64,000 bases of DNA, from the NCBI GenBank assembly GCA_003667865.1, contig CP033051.1:2382501-2446500 (forward strand). Direction: 5' to 3'. This stretch comes from Rossellomorea marisflavi. GTDB taxonomy: Bacteria; Bacillota; Bacilli; Bacillales; Bacillaceae_B. Both the position numbers and the translations under genes were made by a program. Position 1 is the first letter of the stretch. Each line of letters opens with the position of its first letter. This document shows, piece by piece, positions 43,707-51,510 of the stretch. The notes beneath the pieces are model-generated. The model made no database searches. It had not been told where the DNA came from and saw only the letters and a program-made list of their open reading frames with translations.

Positions 43707-45581
43707 ATGAAAATTACAGATTTATTAAAAGCTGACACAATCGTGTTGGATTTACAAGCTAGCAGCAAACAACAGGTAATTGATGAATTAGCCCATAAGC
43801 TTCATGCTGCAGGTAGATTAGTAGATAAAAAGGCATTCACTGATGCCATTTTAGCTCGTGAAGCACAAAGTACAACAGGCATTGGAGAAGGAATTGCTAT
43901 TCCTCACGCAAAAACAAATGCTGTAAAAATTCCCGCGATCGCTTTTGGTCGCTCGGTAAAAGGGATTGATTATGAGGCACTTGATGGTCAGCCAAGTCAT
44001 TTATTCTTTATGATTGCTGCTAGTGAAGGTGCAAATAACGAGCACTTAGAAACATTATCTCGATTATCCTCATTCTTAATGGATACAAACTTCCGCAGTA
44101 AGCTTGAAACGGCTACTTCAATAGACGAGATCTTACAAGTCATTGATGAAAAAGAACGTGAGGAAGCAGGAGACAAAGTGGAGCCAGTTGCAGGTGGAAA
44201 GAGTAAAGTCCTTGCTGTGACAGCTTGTCCAACAGGGATTGCACATACGTATATGGCAGCAGATTCACTGAAAAATAAAGCACGTGAGCTGGGTATTGAT
44301 ATTAAAGTTCAAACGAATGGATCAAGTGGTGTGAAAAATAAACTGACTGCTAACGATATCGCAGAAGCAGATGCCATTATTGTAGCTGCAGATACGCAGG
44401 TTGATATGAGTCCATTTGCAGGTAAGCCTGTCATTCAAGTTCCAGTAGCAGCTGCAATTAAAAAGCCACAGGAATTGTTAGAGAAAGCTGTGAAAAAGGA
44501 TGCTCCTCTATATCAGGGAACAGGAGGCGGTTCTACTGAACAAGGAGAGAATAAACGAGCTGAGAGAAACGGATTCTATAAGCACCTAATGAGCGGTGTA
44601 TCCAACATGCTTCCATTCGTAGTTGGTGGAGGTATCCTAATTGCACTGTCATTTATCTTTGGTATTGAGGCGCACAAGCCTGATCATGAGACCTATCATC
44701 CTCTTGCAGAAGCGTTAATGACAATTGGTGGAGGAAATGCATTTGGCTTAATGATTCCGGTACTAGCAGGATTCATCGCAATGAGTATTGCAGACCGACC
44801 TGGTTTTGCTCCAGGTATGGTTGGTGGATTCATGGCAGCTACTGGTGGAGCCGGATTCTTAGGTGGTTTAATTGCAGGTTTCTTAGCTGGTTATCTTGTG
44901 ATTCTAATTAAGAAGGCATTTTCAGGTTTACCACAATCGCTTGAAGGAATAAAACCTGTTCTGTTGTATCCTGTGTTTGGAATTTTAATTACAGGCTTAA
45001 TTATGATGTATGTCGTTATTGAACCAGTAAAAGCATTAAATGATGGTTTAACTGTTTGGTTAGATGGATTAGGCACTAGTAACTTAGTTCTATTAGGATT
45101 AGTATTAGGTGGAATGATGGCTGTTGATATGGGTGGTCCGATTAATAAAGCAGCATTTACATTTGGGATTGCGATGATTGATGCAGGTAACTTAGCACCA
45201 CATGCCGCAATCATGGCAGGAGGAATGGTACCACCATTAGGCTTAGCTTTAGCAACAACATTATTTAAGCGTAAGTTTACGAAATCAGAGCGTGATGCAG
45301 GGAAAACAAATTATGTTATGGGATTCTCTTTTATTACAGAAGGAGCTATTCCATTCGCTGCGGCTGATCCGGGTCGTGTTATCCCTTCTATTATCGTTGG
45401 TTCTGCAGTAGCAGGTGCGTTATCGATGATGTTCGGAATTGGATTACCTGCACCACATGGTGGCGTGTTTGTTATCTGGTCTGTTAATGGAAATCCGTTC
45501 TTATATCTTTTAGCAATCATTATTGGTGCGATTATTACCGCATTAATGGTTGGTTTATTGAAAAAAGATGTTCAAAAATAA
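43707..45581 (+). CDS. fruA: PTS fructose transporter subunit IIABC (FruA)
   Basis: A 624-residue fused enzyme II that imports fructose as fructose-1-phosphate. The IIA domain (1-150) has phospho-His H67 in GIAIPHAKTN. The IIB domain (about 167-265) has phospho-Cys C174 in VTACPTGIAHTYMAA. The IIC membrane domain (about 290-620) includes GVSNMLPFVVGGGILIA, MADRP-like IADRPGFAPGMVGGF and AVDMGGPINKAAFTFG. The domain order A-B-C is typical of Bacillus FruA. ATG 43707 follows AAGGAGGGTTTATA. It ends the operon before a terminator at 45595. Confidence 0.97.
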   Translation: MKITDLLKADTIVLDLQASSKQQVIDELAHKLHAAGRLVDKKAFTDAILAREAQSTTGIGEGIAIPHAKTNAVKIPAIAFGRSVKGIDYEALDGQPSHLFFMIAASEGANNEHLETLSRLSSFLMDTNFRSKLETATSIDEILQVIDEKEREEAGDKVEPVAGGKSKVLAVTACPTGIAHTYMAADSLKNKARELGIDIKVQTNGSSGVKNKLTANDIAEADAIIVAADTQVDMSPFAGKPVIQVPVAAAIKKPQELLEKAVKKDAPLYQGTGGGSTEQGENKRAERNGFYKHLMSGVSNMLPFVVGGGILIALSFIFGIEAHKPDHETYHPLAEALMTIGGGNAFGLMIPVLAGFIAMSIADRPGFAPGMVGGFMAATGGAGFLGGLIAGFLAGYLVILIKKAFSGLPQSLEGIKPVLLYPVFGILITGLIMMYVVIEPVKALNDGLTVWLDGLGTSNLVLLGLVLGGMMAVDMGGPINKAAFTFGIAMIDAGNLAPHAAIMAGGMVPPLGLALATTLFKRKFTKSERDAGKTNYVMGFSFITEGAIPFAAADPGRVIPSIIVGSAVAGALSMMFGIGLPAPHGGVFVIWSVNGNPFLYLLAIIIGAIITALMVGLLKKDVQK

Positions 45582-45594
45582 GTAATCACTATTT

Positions 45595-45626
45595 AGCAGC
45601 CCTCGAATGTAGGGCTGCTGTTTTTA
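45595..45626 (+). terminator. Terminator of the fru operon
   Basis: AGCAGCCCT/AGGGCTGCT stem around CGAATGT, followed by GTTTTTAT. Confidence 0.92.
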
Positions 45627-45671
45627 TTTAGGATTTTTTCTTTTAGGAGTTATAGACTTTATAAAGGGGCC

Positions 45672-45795
45672 GTTGCTTTCCACTCCAGGGTACTTGCTTT
45701 CCGCGGGGCGGGAGTGAGCCTCCTCGCTTCGCTGTGGGGTCTCACTATTCCCGCTATTTCCCGCAGGAGTCAAGTACCCTTCCGTTCCAAGCAAC
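45672..45795 (-). repeat. Dispersed Bacillaceae palindromic repeat, copy 1 (124 bp)
   Basis: It runs from GTTGCTTTCCACTCC to CCGTTCCAAGCAAC. It contains CCGCGGGGCGGGAGTGAGCC, GAGGCTCAC-type and CCCGCAGGAGTCAAG blocks. These are unusually GC-rich for this genome and complementary end to end. Copy 2 lies 243 bases away in opposite orientation, and copy 3 is at 60408. Confidence 0.9.
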
Positions 45796-46038
45796 TCTGT
45801 AATAGTCCAAATAGCATTTTTAATTCTAATAGACTCAAATAGAATTTATAAAAGAGAGTATTACTAATAACGAGTCATTTATATATAGAAAGTTATTTGA
45901 ATATTAAAATTCACTACTTCTTAAAAAAATTCATACAGAACAAAATTAGTTACTTTTGCCTTCTTCATATTCTTCACTAAGGTTTCATGAATGTTTCTAA
46001 TCTTGTATGTTAATAAATAATTCCTTTAAAACTACGGA
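45796..46038. other. AT-rich spacer between two inverted repeat copies
   Basis: 243 bases with no credible gene. With the flanking opposed copies it forms a 495-bp inverted-repeat structure between fruA and an acetyltransferase gene. Confidence 0.6.
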
Positions 46039-46166
46039 GTTGCTTGGAACGGAAGGTGTTTGACTCCTGCGGGAACAGCAGGTCAGGTGAGACCCCGCAG
46101 GAACGAAGTGACGAGGAGGCTCACCGCCTGCCCCGCGGAAAGCAAACACCTGGAGTGGAAAGCAAC
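46039..46166 (+). repeat. Dispersed Bacillaceae palindromic repeat, copy 2 (128 bp)
   Basis: It runs from GTTGCTTGGAACGGAAGG through GACTCCTGCGGGAACAGCAG, GTGAGACCCCGCAGGAACG and GACGAGGAGGCTCACCGCC to GGAGTGGAAAGCAAC. It ends 48 bases before the start codon of the following acetyltransferase, so it may be transcribed in its leader. Confidence 0.9.
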
Positions 46167-46214
46167 GGACAATTAAAATAATATTAAACATAGTTTAAAA
46201 ACCGGAGGGGTATT

Positions 46215-46775
46215 ATGGGGAAGGGTAGTATGAATGTTTTAAAAAATGGATTAATGCTTCGAGAGTTTGAAGGTCGTGATTGGAAGGATGTTCATGAGTA
46301 TGCTTCACTTGAAATTGTTTGTAAACATCAACCATGGGGTCCTAATACAGAAGCAGAATCACAGGAATTTGTTCAAGGAGTTTTGAATGACCTGGAGGCA
46401 ATCCCACGTACTCGATTTGCATTTGCGCTTGAAGACCCTGCAACACATAAAGTGATAGGAACAGGGGAATTGAATATAAGAGATTTTCACAATAGAACTG
46501 GTGAGATAGGATATATTGTCCATCCAGATTATTGGGGAAAAGGAATTGCTACAGAGCTTGGAAGGTTTCTATTGCACTATGGATTCCAAGAACATAACCT
46601 TCATCGTATTTATGCTACATGTGAACCAAAAAATAGTGGATCTAAAAAGGTATTAGAAAAATTAGGGATGATACAAGAAGGCCGTATGCGAGAACATTTA
46701 AAGTTACAGAATGGTTGGCGTGACTCATTGTTGTTTAGTATTTTGGAGCATGAATGGACAAACATTACTGAGTAA
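46215..46775 (+). CDS. GNAT-family acetyltransferase (RimJ/RimL type)
   Basis: A 186-residue acetyltransferase of the RimJ/RimL group, which N-acetylates proteins or small amines. The acetyl-CoA loop is GYIVHPDYWGKGIATELGRF (about 97-116), followed by HRIYATCEPKNSGSKKVLEK (about 125-144), LGMIQEGRMREHLKLQ and the closing WRDSLLFSILEHEW, all hallmarks of the subgroup. ATG 46215 follows CGGAGGGGTATT. It sits just behind a repeat element. The substrate is unknown. Confidence 0.93.
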   Translation: MGKGSMNVLKNGLMLREFEGRDWKDVHEYASLEIVCKHQPWGPNTEAESQEFVQGVLNDLEAIPRTRFAFALEDPATHKVIGTGELNIRDFHNRTGEIGYIVHPDYWGKGIATELGRFLLHYGFQEHNLHRIYATCEPKNSGSKKVLEKLGMIQEGRMREHLKLQNGWRDSLLFSILEHEWTNITE

Positions 46776-46984
46776 GCACTAATGAAAGGCTATTTTTACC
46801 TAACTGGATTCATCACCCATTCCAACTAGCTTTTCCCAGAATAAAGTGAGACGCATCTATGGTAAGATAAAGGAGTCTGGCTAGTACTCCTATAGAAATT
46901 AAAGAATAGGAATATGTGGTGATAGACTGTAAGGTAATAAACCACTAAAATATAATATAGTTTCTTAGAAAAATAAATATTATA
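46776..46984. other. Leader region before the riboswitch
   Basis: About 200 AT-rich bases with no gene. They should carry the terminator of the acetyltransferase gene and the promoter of the riboswitch-controlled unit. I could not fix either. Confidence 0.4.
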
Positions 46985-47080
46985 AAAGACGTTAAAGGCA
47001 AACTTACTGAAAGGTAAGGACGCAAAGCTACGAGTCTAAGCTATAGATAGAGTATGATCGTCGGGCTACCAGCTTTATTT
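46985..47080 (+). promoter_or_regulatory. Cyclic di-GMP-I (GEMM) riboswitch
   Basis: The conserved core is present in order: AAAGGCAAAC, a CTTAC-TGAAAG-GTAAG hairpin with GNRA-like loop, GGACGCAAAGCTACGAGTCTA, a variable arm, then TGATCGTCGGGCTACC. These are the hallmarks of the GEMM-I aptamer that binds c-di-GMP. A short hairpin with U-run (47081-47109) directly follows and is the likely expression platform. Downstream are a YvyF-like gene and an HD-GYP gene, the latter from a family of c-di-GMP phosphodiesterases. Confidence 0.93.
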
Positions 47081-47109
47081 GGCTATTTCATTTATTGGAA
47101 TAGCCTTTT
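47081..47109 (+). terminator. Expression-platform terminator of the c-di-GMP riboswitch
   Basis: GGCTATT/AATAGCC stem around an 11-base loop, followed by TTTT, directly after the aptamer. Confidence 0.75.
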
Positions 47110-47192
47110 ATATTCCAAGCTATTCTTGCTTTTACGTTATTTTTTACAGTTACTCTAGTTAAAACTACTTTTTGAAAAAGGGGTGAATCCCT

Positions 47193-47408
47193 ATGCAGCT
47201 AAACTGTGAAATCTGTCATTCTTTATTGAAAGCAGCTGATCGACAACAAGAAATATGTAAAGATTGTTCAGAAATAGAAAGAACTGAATTTCAAAAATTA
47301 AAGCGTTATTTAATAAAAAAACCAAAAGCTACCATTTTAGATATAAAAGCTGACACGACAATATCAATGGATTTAGTCCAAAGGTGGAAACGTCAAAAGC
47401 GAATATAA
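47193..47408 (+). CDS. Small YvyF-like zinc-ribbon protein, 71 residues
   Basis: A 71-residue protein with CEIC (Cys 5, 8) and CKDC (Cys 22, 25) motifs that can bind one zinc. A C-terminal helix-turn-helix-like segment (ILDIKADTTISMDLVQRWKRQKRI) follows. The layout resembles YvyF (the TIGR03826 flagellar-region proteins of Bacilli), which has the same CxxC pair and ends in a ...LLYKWIRKGRL-type helix. ATG 47193 follows AAAAGGGGTGAATCCCT. It is the first gene behind the c-di-GMP riboswitch and 28 bases before the HD-GYP gene. A role in motility or regulation is inferred from these links. Confidence 0.75.
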   Translation: MQLNCEICHSLLKAADRQQEICKDCSEIERTEFQKLKRYLIKKPKATILDIKADTTISMDLVQRWKRQKRI

Positions 47409-47436
47409 GAATAGAACAAAGTAAAGGAAGAGTGAA

Positions 47437-48411
47437 ATGAGATTTATAGATATCACACAATATGATTATGAAACAATGCAATTGGCAAAGCCTGTTTATG
47501 ATAAGATGAGAAGGATTTTACTTACTGCTGGGAGAACCATTCATCCGACGGTATTAAAAAGAATACAGGATATGGGCATTTCTACATTAGTGGTAGAAGA
47601 TGCTGAATCCGAAGGCATTACGTTAGATGAAATGATGGACATGCCTACTTGGATGGATATTGTAGAGGTTGTCCAGCAGGCATATGAGGATGTACAAAAT
47701 AAGAAAAAATTAAACATTATGGCTATTAGTAAAGCTGTAGGAAAACTAATTCTTGAATCCTCGAACCATAAGATTGTATTAACCATCCCTACTAGCACTG
47801 TATCAAAAGAGTTAGTAGACTATGCACATGCTGTCAATGTTACCCTTATTGCTTTACAGATGGGGAAGAAACTAAATTTCACAGGAATTCAATTGAAGGA
47901 TCTAGCTATAGGGACTTTATTACATGATATTGGAAAAGCTCTTTCCTCGAATGAAGAGGAGCATCCTCAAAAGGGGTTTGAGTTCCTTCGTGAAATTAGG
48001 GAATTCAGCCTGCTGTCGGCACATGTTGCCTATCAGCATCATGAAATTATGACAGGAGAAGGATTCCCTAGAGGACTGTCTGGTAAAGACATTTTAGATT
48101 TCCCTCAGGTTTGCGGAGTGGCAAATTTATATGAGAACTTAATTTCAAAAGAGAAGATGAACCCGAATGATGCACTTGAGCTAATTATGAGTAAGAGCGG
48201 AGGAGAATATAAAGCAGAAGTCATTCAAGCTTTTGTTGATAGTATTCCTTCTTATTTACCGGGTACAAAGGTAGAGCTTCATTCAGGAGAAAATGCCATT
48301 GTAACAGGTATCAAATCAAATTTACACAGGCCGATTATACGCTATATGAGCTCTGACAAGGAAGTAGATCTTGCTCAGAATCCAACGATTATCATATCCA
48401 AGGTTATATGA
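47437..48411 (+). CDS. HD-GYP-domain protein with divergent active site
   Basis: A 324-residue protein. The N-terminal 90 residues resemble the DUF3391-like lead of Bacillus HD-GYP proteins (YDKMRRILLTAGRTI). The HD-GYP part (about 125-300) has H131 in DYAHAVNVTLIAL, HDIGK (163-167), HPQKG (176-180), H196 and HHE (201-203). Two signature positions differ: the usual DGxGYP reads TGEGFP (206-211), and the later VAD Asp is Asn (VAN, 230). The family hydrolyses c-di-GMP, and here the gene stands under a c-di-GMP riboswitch, suggesting feedback. The substitutions leave activity uncertain. The start follows AAAGGAAGAGTGAA, and a terminator lies at 48425. Confidence 0.88.
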   Translation: MRFIDITQYDYETMQLAKPVYDKMRRILLTAGRTIHPTVLKRIQDMGISTLVVEDAESEGITLDEMMDMPTWMDIVEVVQQAYEDVQNKKKLNIMAISKAVGKLILESSNHKIVLTIPTSTVSKELVDYAHAVNVTLIALQMGKKLNFTGIQLKDLAIGTLLHDIGKALSSNEEEHPQKGFEFLREIREFSLLSAHVAYQHHEIMTGEGFPRGLSGKDILDFPQVCGVANLYENLISKEKMNPNDALELIMSKSGGEYKAEVIQAFVDSIPSYLPGTKVELHSGENAIVTGIKSNLHRPIIRYMSSDKEVDLAQNPTIIISKVI

Positions 48412-48424
48412 AAAATAAATCTTC

Positions 48425-48454
48425 AAGGCACATTCCATTAGGTATGTGCCTTTT
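48425..48454 (+). terminator. Terminator of the riboswitch-controlled unit
   Basis: AAGGCACAT/ATGTGCCTT stem followed by TT, 14 bases after the HD-GYP stop codon. Confidence 0.85.
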
Positions 48455-48738
48455 CTATGAAAACATGTTGGTAAAGTGATTCCAGATGAAATATATAGTG
48501 ACATAAATACCGAACTAGCATTAGAAATTTGAAAACAAAAACAATAGTAGTAAATACAAGAATGCAAGAAGGCTATTACTTTTAGACTCTACTATTTTTT
48601 TCATTTTATTTCCTCCTAATCTTTTTTGTTACATTCATTATAGAAGGAATTTAGCATTATTCCGCCGTATAAAAGAAGGAATGTAGTTCATCCTTTTGTC
48701 TGATAAAAAACTAGTACGAGTAGAAAGGAAGAGAGAAC
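48455..48738. other. Intergenic stretch before trmO
   Basis: AT-rich DNA with no gene or clear RNA element recognised. Confidence 0.45.
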
Positions 48739-49194
48739 GTGTATAACGTACATCCTGTTGCAAAAGTAACAAATAGTCGAAGTGAAATGGAAGATGATTT
48801 CTGGGGAGAGGTTGTTTCCGTTATTGAATTAGACGATTCCTTGGAAGAGGACAGCTTAGATGACATTGAATCCTTTTCTCATCTTGAGGTATTGTTTATT
48901 TTTGATAAAGTAGATGATGATCAGGTTCAATATGGTTCAAGACATCCTCGAAATAATGAGGATTGGCCAAAGGTAGGTATTTTTGCACAAAGGGGAAAAA
49001 ATCGACCAAATAAAATTGGAGCAACGATTGTTACCTTACGAAAAAAAGAGGGAAGGAAATTATATGTATCTAATCTAGATGCTATTGATGGAACGCCTAT
49101 TATTGATATTAAACCTGTAATGAAGGAATTCTTACCTGATGGGGAAGTAAGGCAGCCAAAATGGTCAACAGAGCTTATGAAGGACTATTGGTGA
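48739..49194 (+). CDS. TrmO/YaeB-family SAM-dependent methyltransferase
   Basis: A 151-residue protein of the UPF0066/TsaA-like family, whose E. coli member TrmO N6-methylates threonylcarbamoyladenosine-37 of tRNA using SAM. The beta-barrel core has SHLEVLFIFDKVDDD (about 47-61), the SAM-site segment RHPRNNEDWPKVGIFAQRG (about 69-87), RPNKIGATIVTLRK (about 90-103) and the closing LDAIDGTPIIDIKPVM (about 114-129). It lacks the C-terminal domain of E. coli TrmO, as short family members do, so the exact substrate is uncertain. The start is GTG 48739 after GAAGAGAGAA. Confidence 0.87.
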   Translation: MYNVHPVAKVTNSRSEMEDDFWGEVVSVIELDDSLEEDSLDDIESFSHLEVLFIFDKVDDDQVQYGSRHPRNNEDWPKVGIFAQRGKNRPNKIGATIVTLRKKEGRKLYVSNLDAIDGTPIIDIKPVMKEFLPDGEVRQPKWSTELMKDYW

Positions 49195-49210
49195 GTCAGT
49201 ATTCGTTTAA

Positions 49211-49246
49211 AGAGAGAGATTGCCTATCATAGACAATCTCTCTAAA
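49211..49246. terminator. Bidirectional terminator
   Basis: AGAGAGATTG/CAATCTCTCT stem with an 11-base loop between the convergent methyltransferase and DUF3231 genes. Confidence 0.85.
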
Positions 49247-49252
49247 CAGAAT

Positions 49253-50257
49253 CTATTTAGAAAGCTGGTCACGATCCGGTGATTTAGGTGGCTGCTCTAA
49301 CCAGCCATTTTGAATCATGATTTCGGTTCCATCCTCAGCGTATAATAATAGCTCTTGAATTAATCGTTCATAGTGTACACCTAAGTCTCTTCTGGGACTC
49401 GCTGCAAGAGCCTGTCCATAATAGCCGATGCTTAGGCTGATAAGAGCTACTATATAAAAAAGTATTAGCTTGTCTGAGAACGTAAAGGAAGTGGAATCTG
49501 TTGGTAGCATTGTCCAAGATAATGGTGCAGGGAGATCACTTTCCTCAAGCACTGATTGGAAAATCTTCTCGTGTTTTTTTGAAATGCCCTTACCTCTAGA
49601 AATAAATTCCTTTATTTCTTTTGCTTGAGCAACTTGATTGAATCCCATTAAAGCACTAGTCCCAAAAGCATTTCTTTCAAAATTAGCAAACAATTGATTG
49701 ATTTCGACACTTGTTAATGTCCGTCTCTTTCCTAAAAAACCTGTAAGGAATGACTCCTTTTTTATAAAGTCAATTTGTTTTGGAACTGGGATTTGTGGTG
49801 GCCGAACATATATACCTTTGTTTAAAAGAAGCTCGTTTGCTCGTCTTAATAGTTCTGCTGACTCTGTTACACATTCATAAAAGTAACTATATATGTCAGG
49901 ACGAACTGAGTAACTTAGGCTCAAGCTATACGTCTGTAGGGCGATTCTACTCATATGACAAATATAATATAAGTTGAAACTATCCGGAAATAATTTAGGT
50001 GCTGATAGATCAACATCCTCTTCAATGTTAAACCCACGAGGAATCGGAAATTTATAGTTACTAAAAATCTCCTTAAGTGTTTTTAAGTGTGCATCAGAAA
50101 GTTCACATGCATGTAGGAGAATTGCTTTTATTTCACGATCCTCACTAGCTTGCTCAAACTGTCTTAATTGACAAAGAAGAGCACTATCATTATTATATGC
50201 TCCCCATAATTGAGATATTTCAGATGTTGTAAGTCCACTAGTATGTTCTTGCTCCAT
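49253..50257 (-). CDS. DUF3231 protein, copy B (334 residues)
   Basis: A protein with two tandem DUF3231 ferritin-like helical units. Unit 1 is about residues 8-150 (LTTSEISQLWGAYNNDSALLC ...) and unit 2 about 175-325 (LTSVEINQLFANFERNAFGTS ...). Each has the SEIsqLW-like start, the HLxxLKEIF or SKKHEKIFQ helix and a late R-R-D-L turn (SPRRDLGVHYERLIQE). It ends WLEQPPKSPDRDQLSK. GGAG lies 10 bases before ATG 50257; the upstream extension to 50299 is unlikely. It is the second gene of a pair with the DUF3231 gene at 50308, 50 bases apart on the same strand. The function is unknown. Confidence 0.85.
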   Translation of the reverse strand: MEQEHTSGLTTSEISQLWGAYNNDSALLCQLRQFEQASEDREIKAILLHACELSDAHLKTLKEIFSNYKFPIPRGFNIEEDVDLSAPKLFPDSFNLYYICHMSRIALQTYSLSLSYSVRPDIYSYFYECVTESAELLRRANELLLNKGIYVRPPQIPVPKQIDFIKKESFLTGFLGKRRTLTSVEINQLFANFERNAFGTSALMGFNQVAQAKEIKEFISRGKGISKKHEKIFQSVLEESDLPAPLSWTMLPTDSTSFTFSDKLILFYIVALISLSIGYYGQALAASPRRDLGVHYERLIQELLLYAEDGTEIMIQNGWLEQPPKSPDRDQLSK

Positions 50258-50307
50258 TTCACAATCACTCCTTATAAAACATTTCCAATTATGCCACAAC
50301 TTCAGAT

Positions 50308-51315
50308 TTATTTAATATTATTTCCAAGCTGATCACGACTAGGTGGTCCGGGAGGCTCCTCTAGCCATTTGTTATGAATCATCATGTTAGCACCATCTTT
50401 TGCATACTGCGCGATTTCCAATGACATTCGTTCATAATTGACAACCAAATCACTTCTTTGACTTGCTGAAGCAGCAGTAGCATAATTGCCAAGCCCTGCA
50501 GAGCTTAGAAAACTCATTTGATTCATCATTAGCTTTTCAGAAAAAATATTTGTTGTACTATCTGTTACTGCATGATCTGCTGATATGGGTGCTTGAACAT
50601 CATCCTTTAGCAAGATGTCAGATAGAATTTGAATATGCTTTTTTGAAATTTCTTTTCCTCTTTTCATATATTTCCTTACTTCATCGGATTGTGCGGTCTG
50701 CATGTAAGCGGACGAAAGCATGACACCAATCTGGTTTGTTTCAACGTTTAAGCTTAAATGTGTAATCTCAACTGAATTCAAAACGCGATGTTTTTTTAGA
50801 GGATTAAGCCCACTTAAATAATTTTTATCATTTACAAATTTTTGCTCTTTAGGGTACGGTATGTATGGCCTTTTCAAGTAAAGTCCTTTTTTTAATGAGA
50901 CATCAGAAGAAAGTTGATAAAGATTTTGAACACGAGTCAGGCAATCTCCAAAATACTTACGTATATCCCCTCGTGCTGAAACTGATAAATTCCCTGTATG
51001 TGTGAGCATACCAACTCGTCCCATATGTAAAAGGAAGGTTAGCTTAAATGTATCGGTAAAGAGGTCGGGTGCATGAATCTCTACGTCCTTCTCAGTAAAA
51101 CCATATGGGATGGGGAGCTTCTCCATCTTATAGATGTCTTCTAATTTCTCAACGTGTAAATTTGCGATTTTAAGTCCTTCTTGAACAACAGGAGCAATAT
51201 CTTGATCCTTAACCTTTGCATTCATAAATCTCAGCATTTGAAGTGTCATACTATCGTATATATAAGAAGCCCATAGGCTTCCAATTTCTGAAGCCGTTAA
51301 ATCTATTTTTGCCAT
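50308..51315 (-). CDS. DUF3231 protein, copy A (335 residues)
   Basis: A paralogue of the following gene with the same duplicated layout: unit 1 LTASEIGSLWASYIYDSMTL (about 6-25) and unit 2 LNSVEITHLSLNVETNQIGV (about 178-197), with GKEISKKHIQILSDIL and SQRSDLVVNYERM in the second unit. It ends WLEEPPGPPSRDQLGNN, nearly the same tail as copy B. The repeated EI...H helix pattern suggests a four-helix, possibly metal-binding bundle. ATG 51315 follows AAAGGAGATTTCAAAA. Members are common in spore-formers, so a sporulation role is plausible but not shown. Confidence 0.87.
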   Translation of the reverse strand: MAKIDLTASEIGSLWASYIYDSMTLQMLRFMNAKVKDQDIAPVVQEGLKIANLHVEKLEDIYKMEKLPIPYGFTEKDVEIHAPDLFTDTFKLTFLLHMGRVGMLTHTGNLSVSARGDIRKYFGDCLTRVQNLYQLSSDVSLKKGLYLKRPYIPYPKEQKFVNDKNYLSGLNPLKKHRVLNSVEITHLSLNVETNQIGVMLSSAYMQTAQSDEVRKYMKRGKEISKKHIQILSDILLKDDVQAPISADHAVTDSTTNIFSEKLMMNQMSFLSSAGLGNYATAASASQRSDLVVNYERMSLEIAQYAKDGANMMIHNKWLEEPPGPPSRDQLGNNIK

Positions 51316-51510
51316 TTTTGAAATCTCCTTTTAAGGTGACTGCTTTTTTCATACTTATTCAATTATTATTTGAATTCAATATATAAGTTATACACTAATC
51401 AGTAACGATGTGTACCGTTGATATTGTCTATTAGGAATATCAATTAGCAGGATTGAAATAACCTCTTATAGAACTCTAATAGGTAGACTATAGAAAAGGT
51501 CGTGTGACAA

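Noticed and set aside
45672-46166. Possible CRISPR or composite transposon
   Set aside because: Only two palindromic copies in opposite orientation, no regular spacers and no transposase between them; they are dispersed intergenic repeats.
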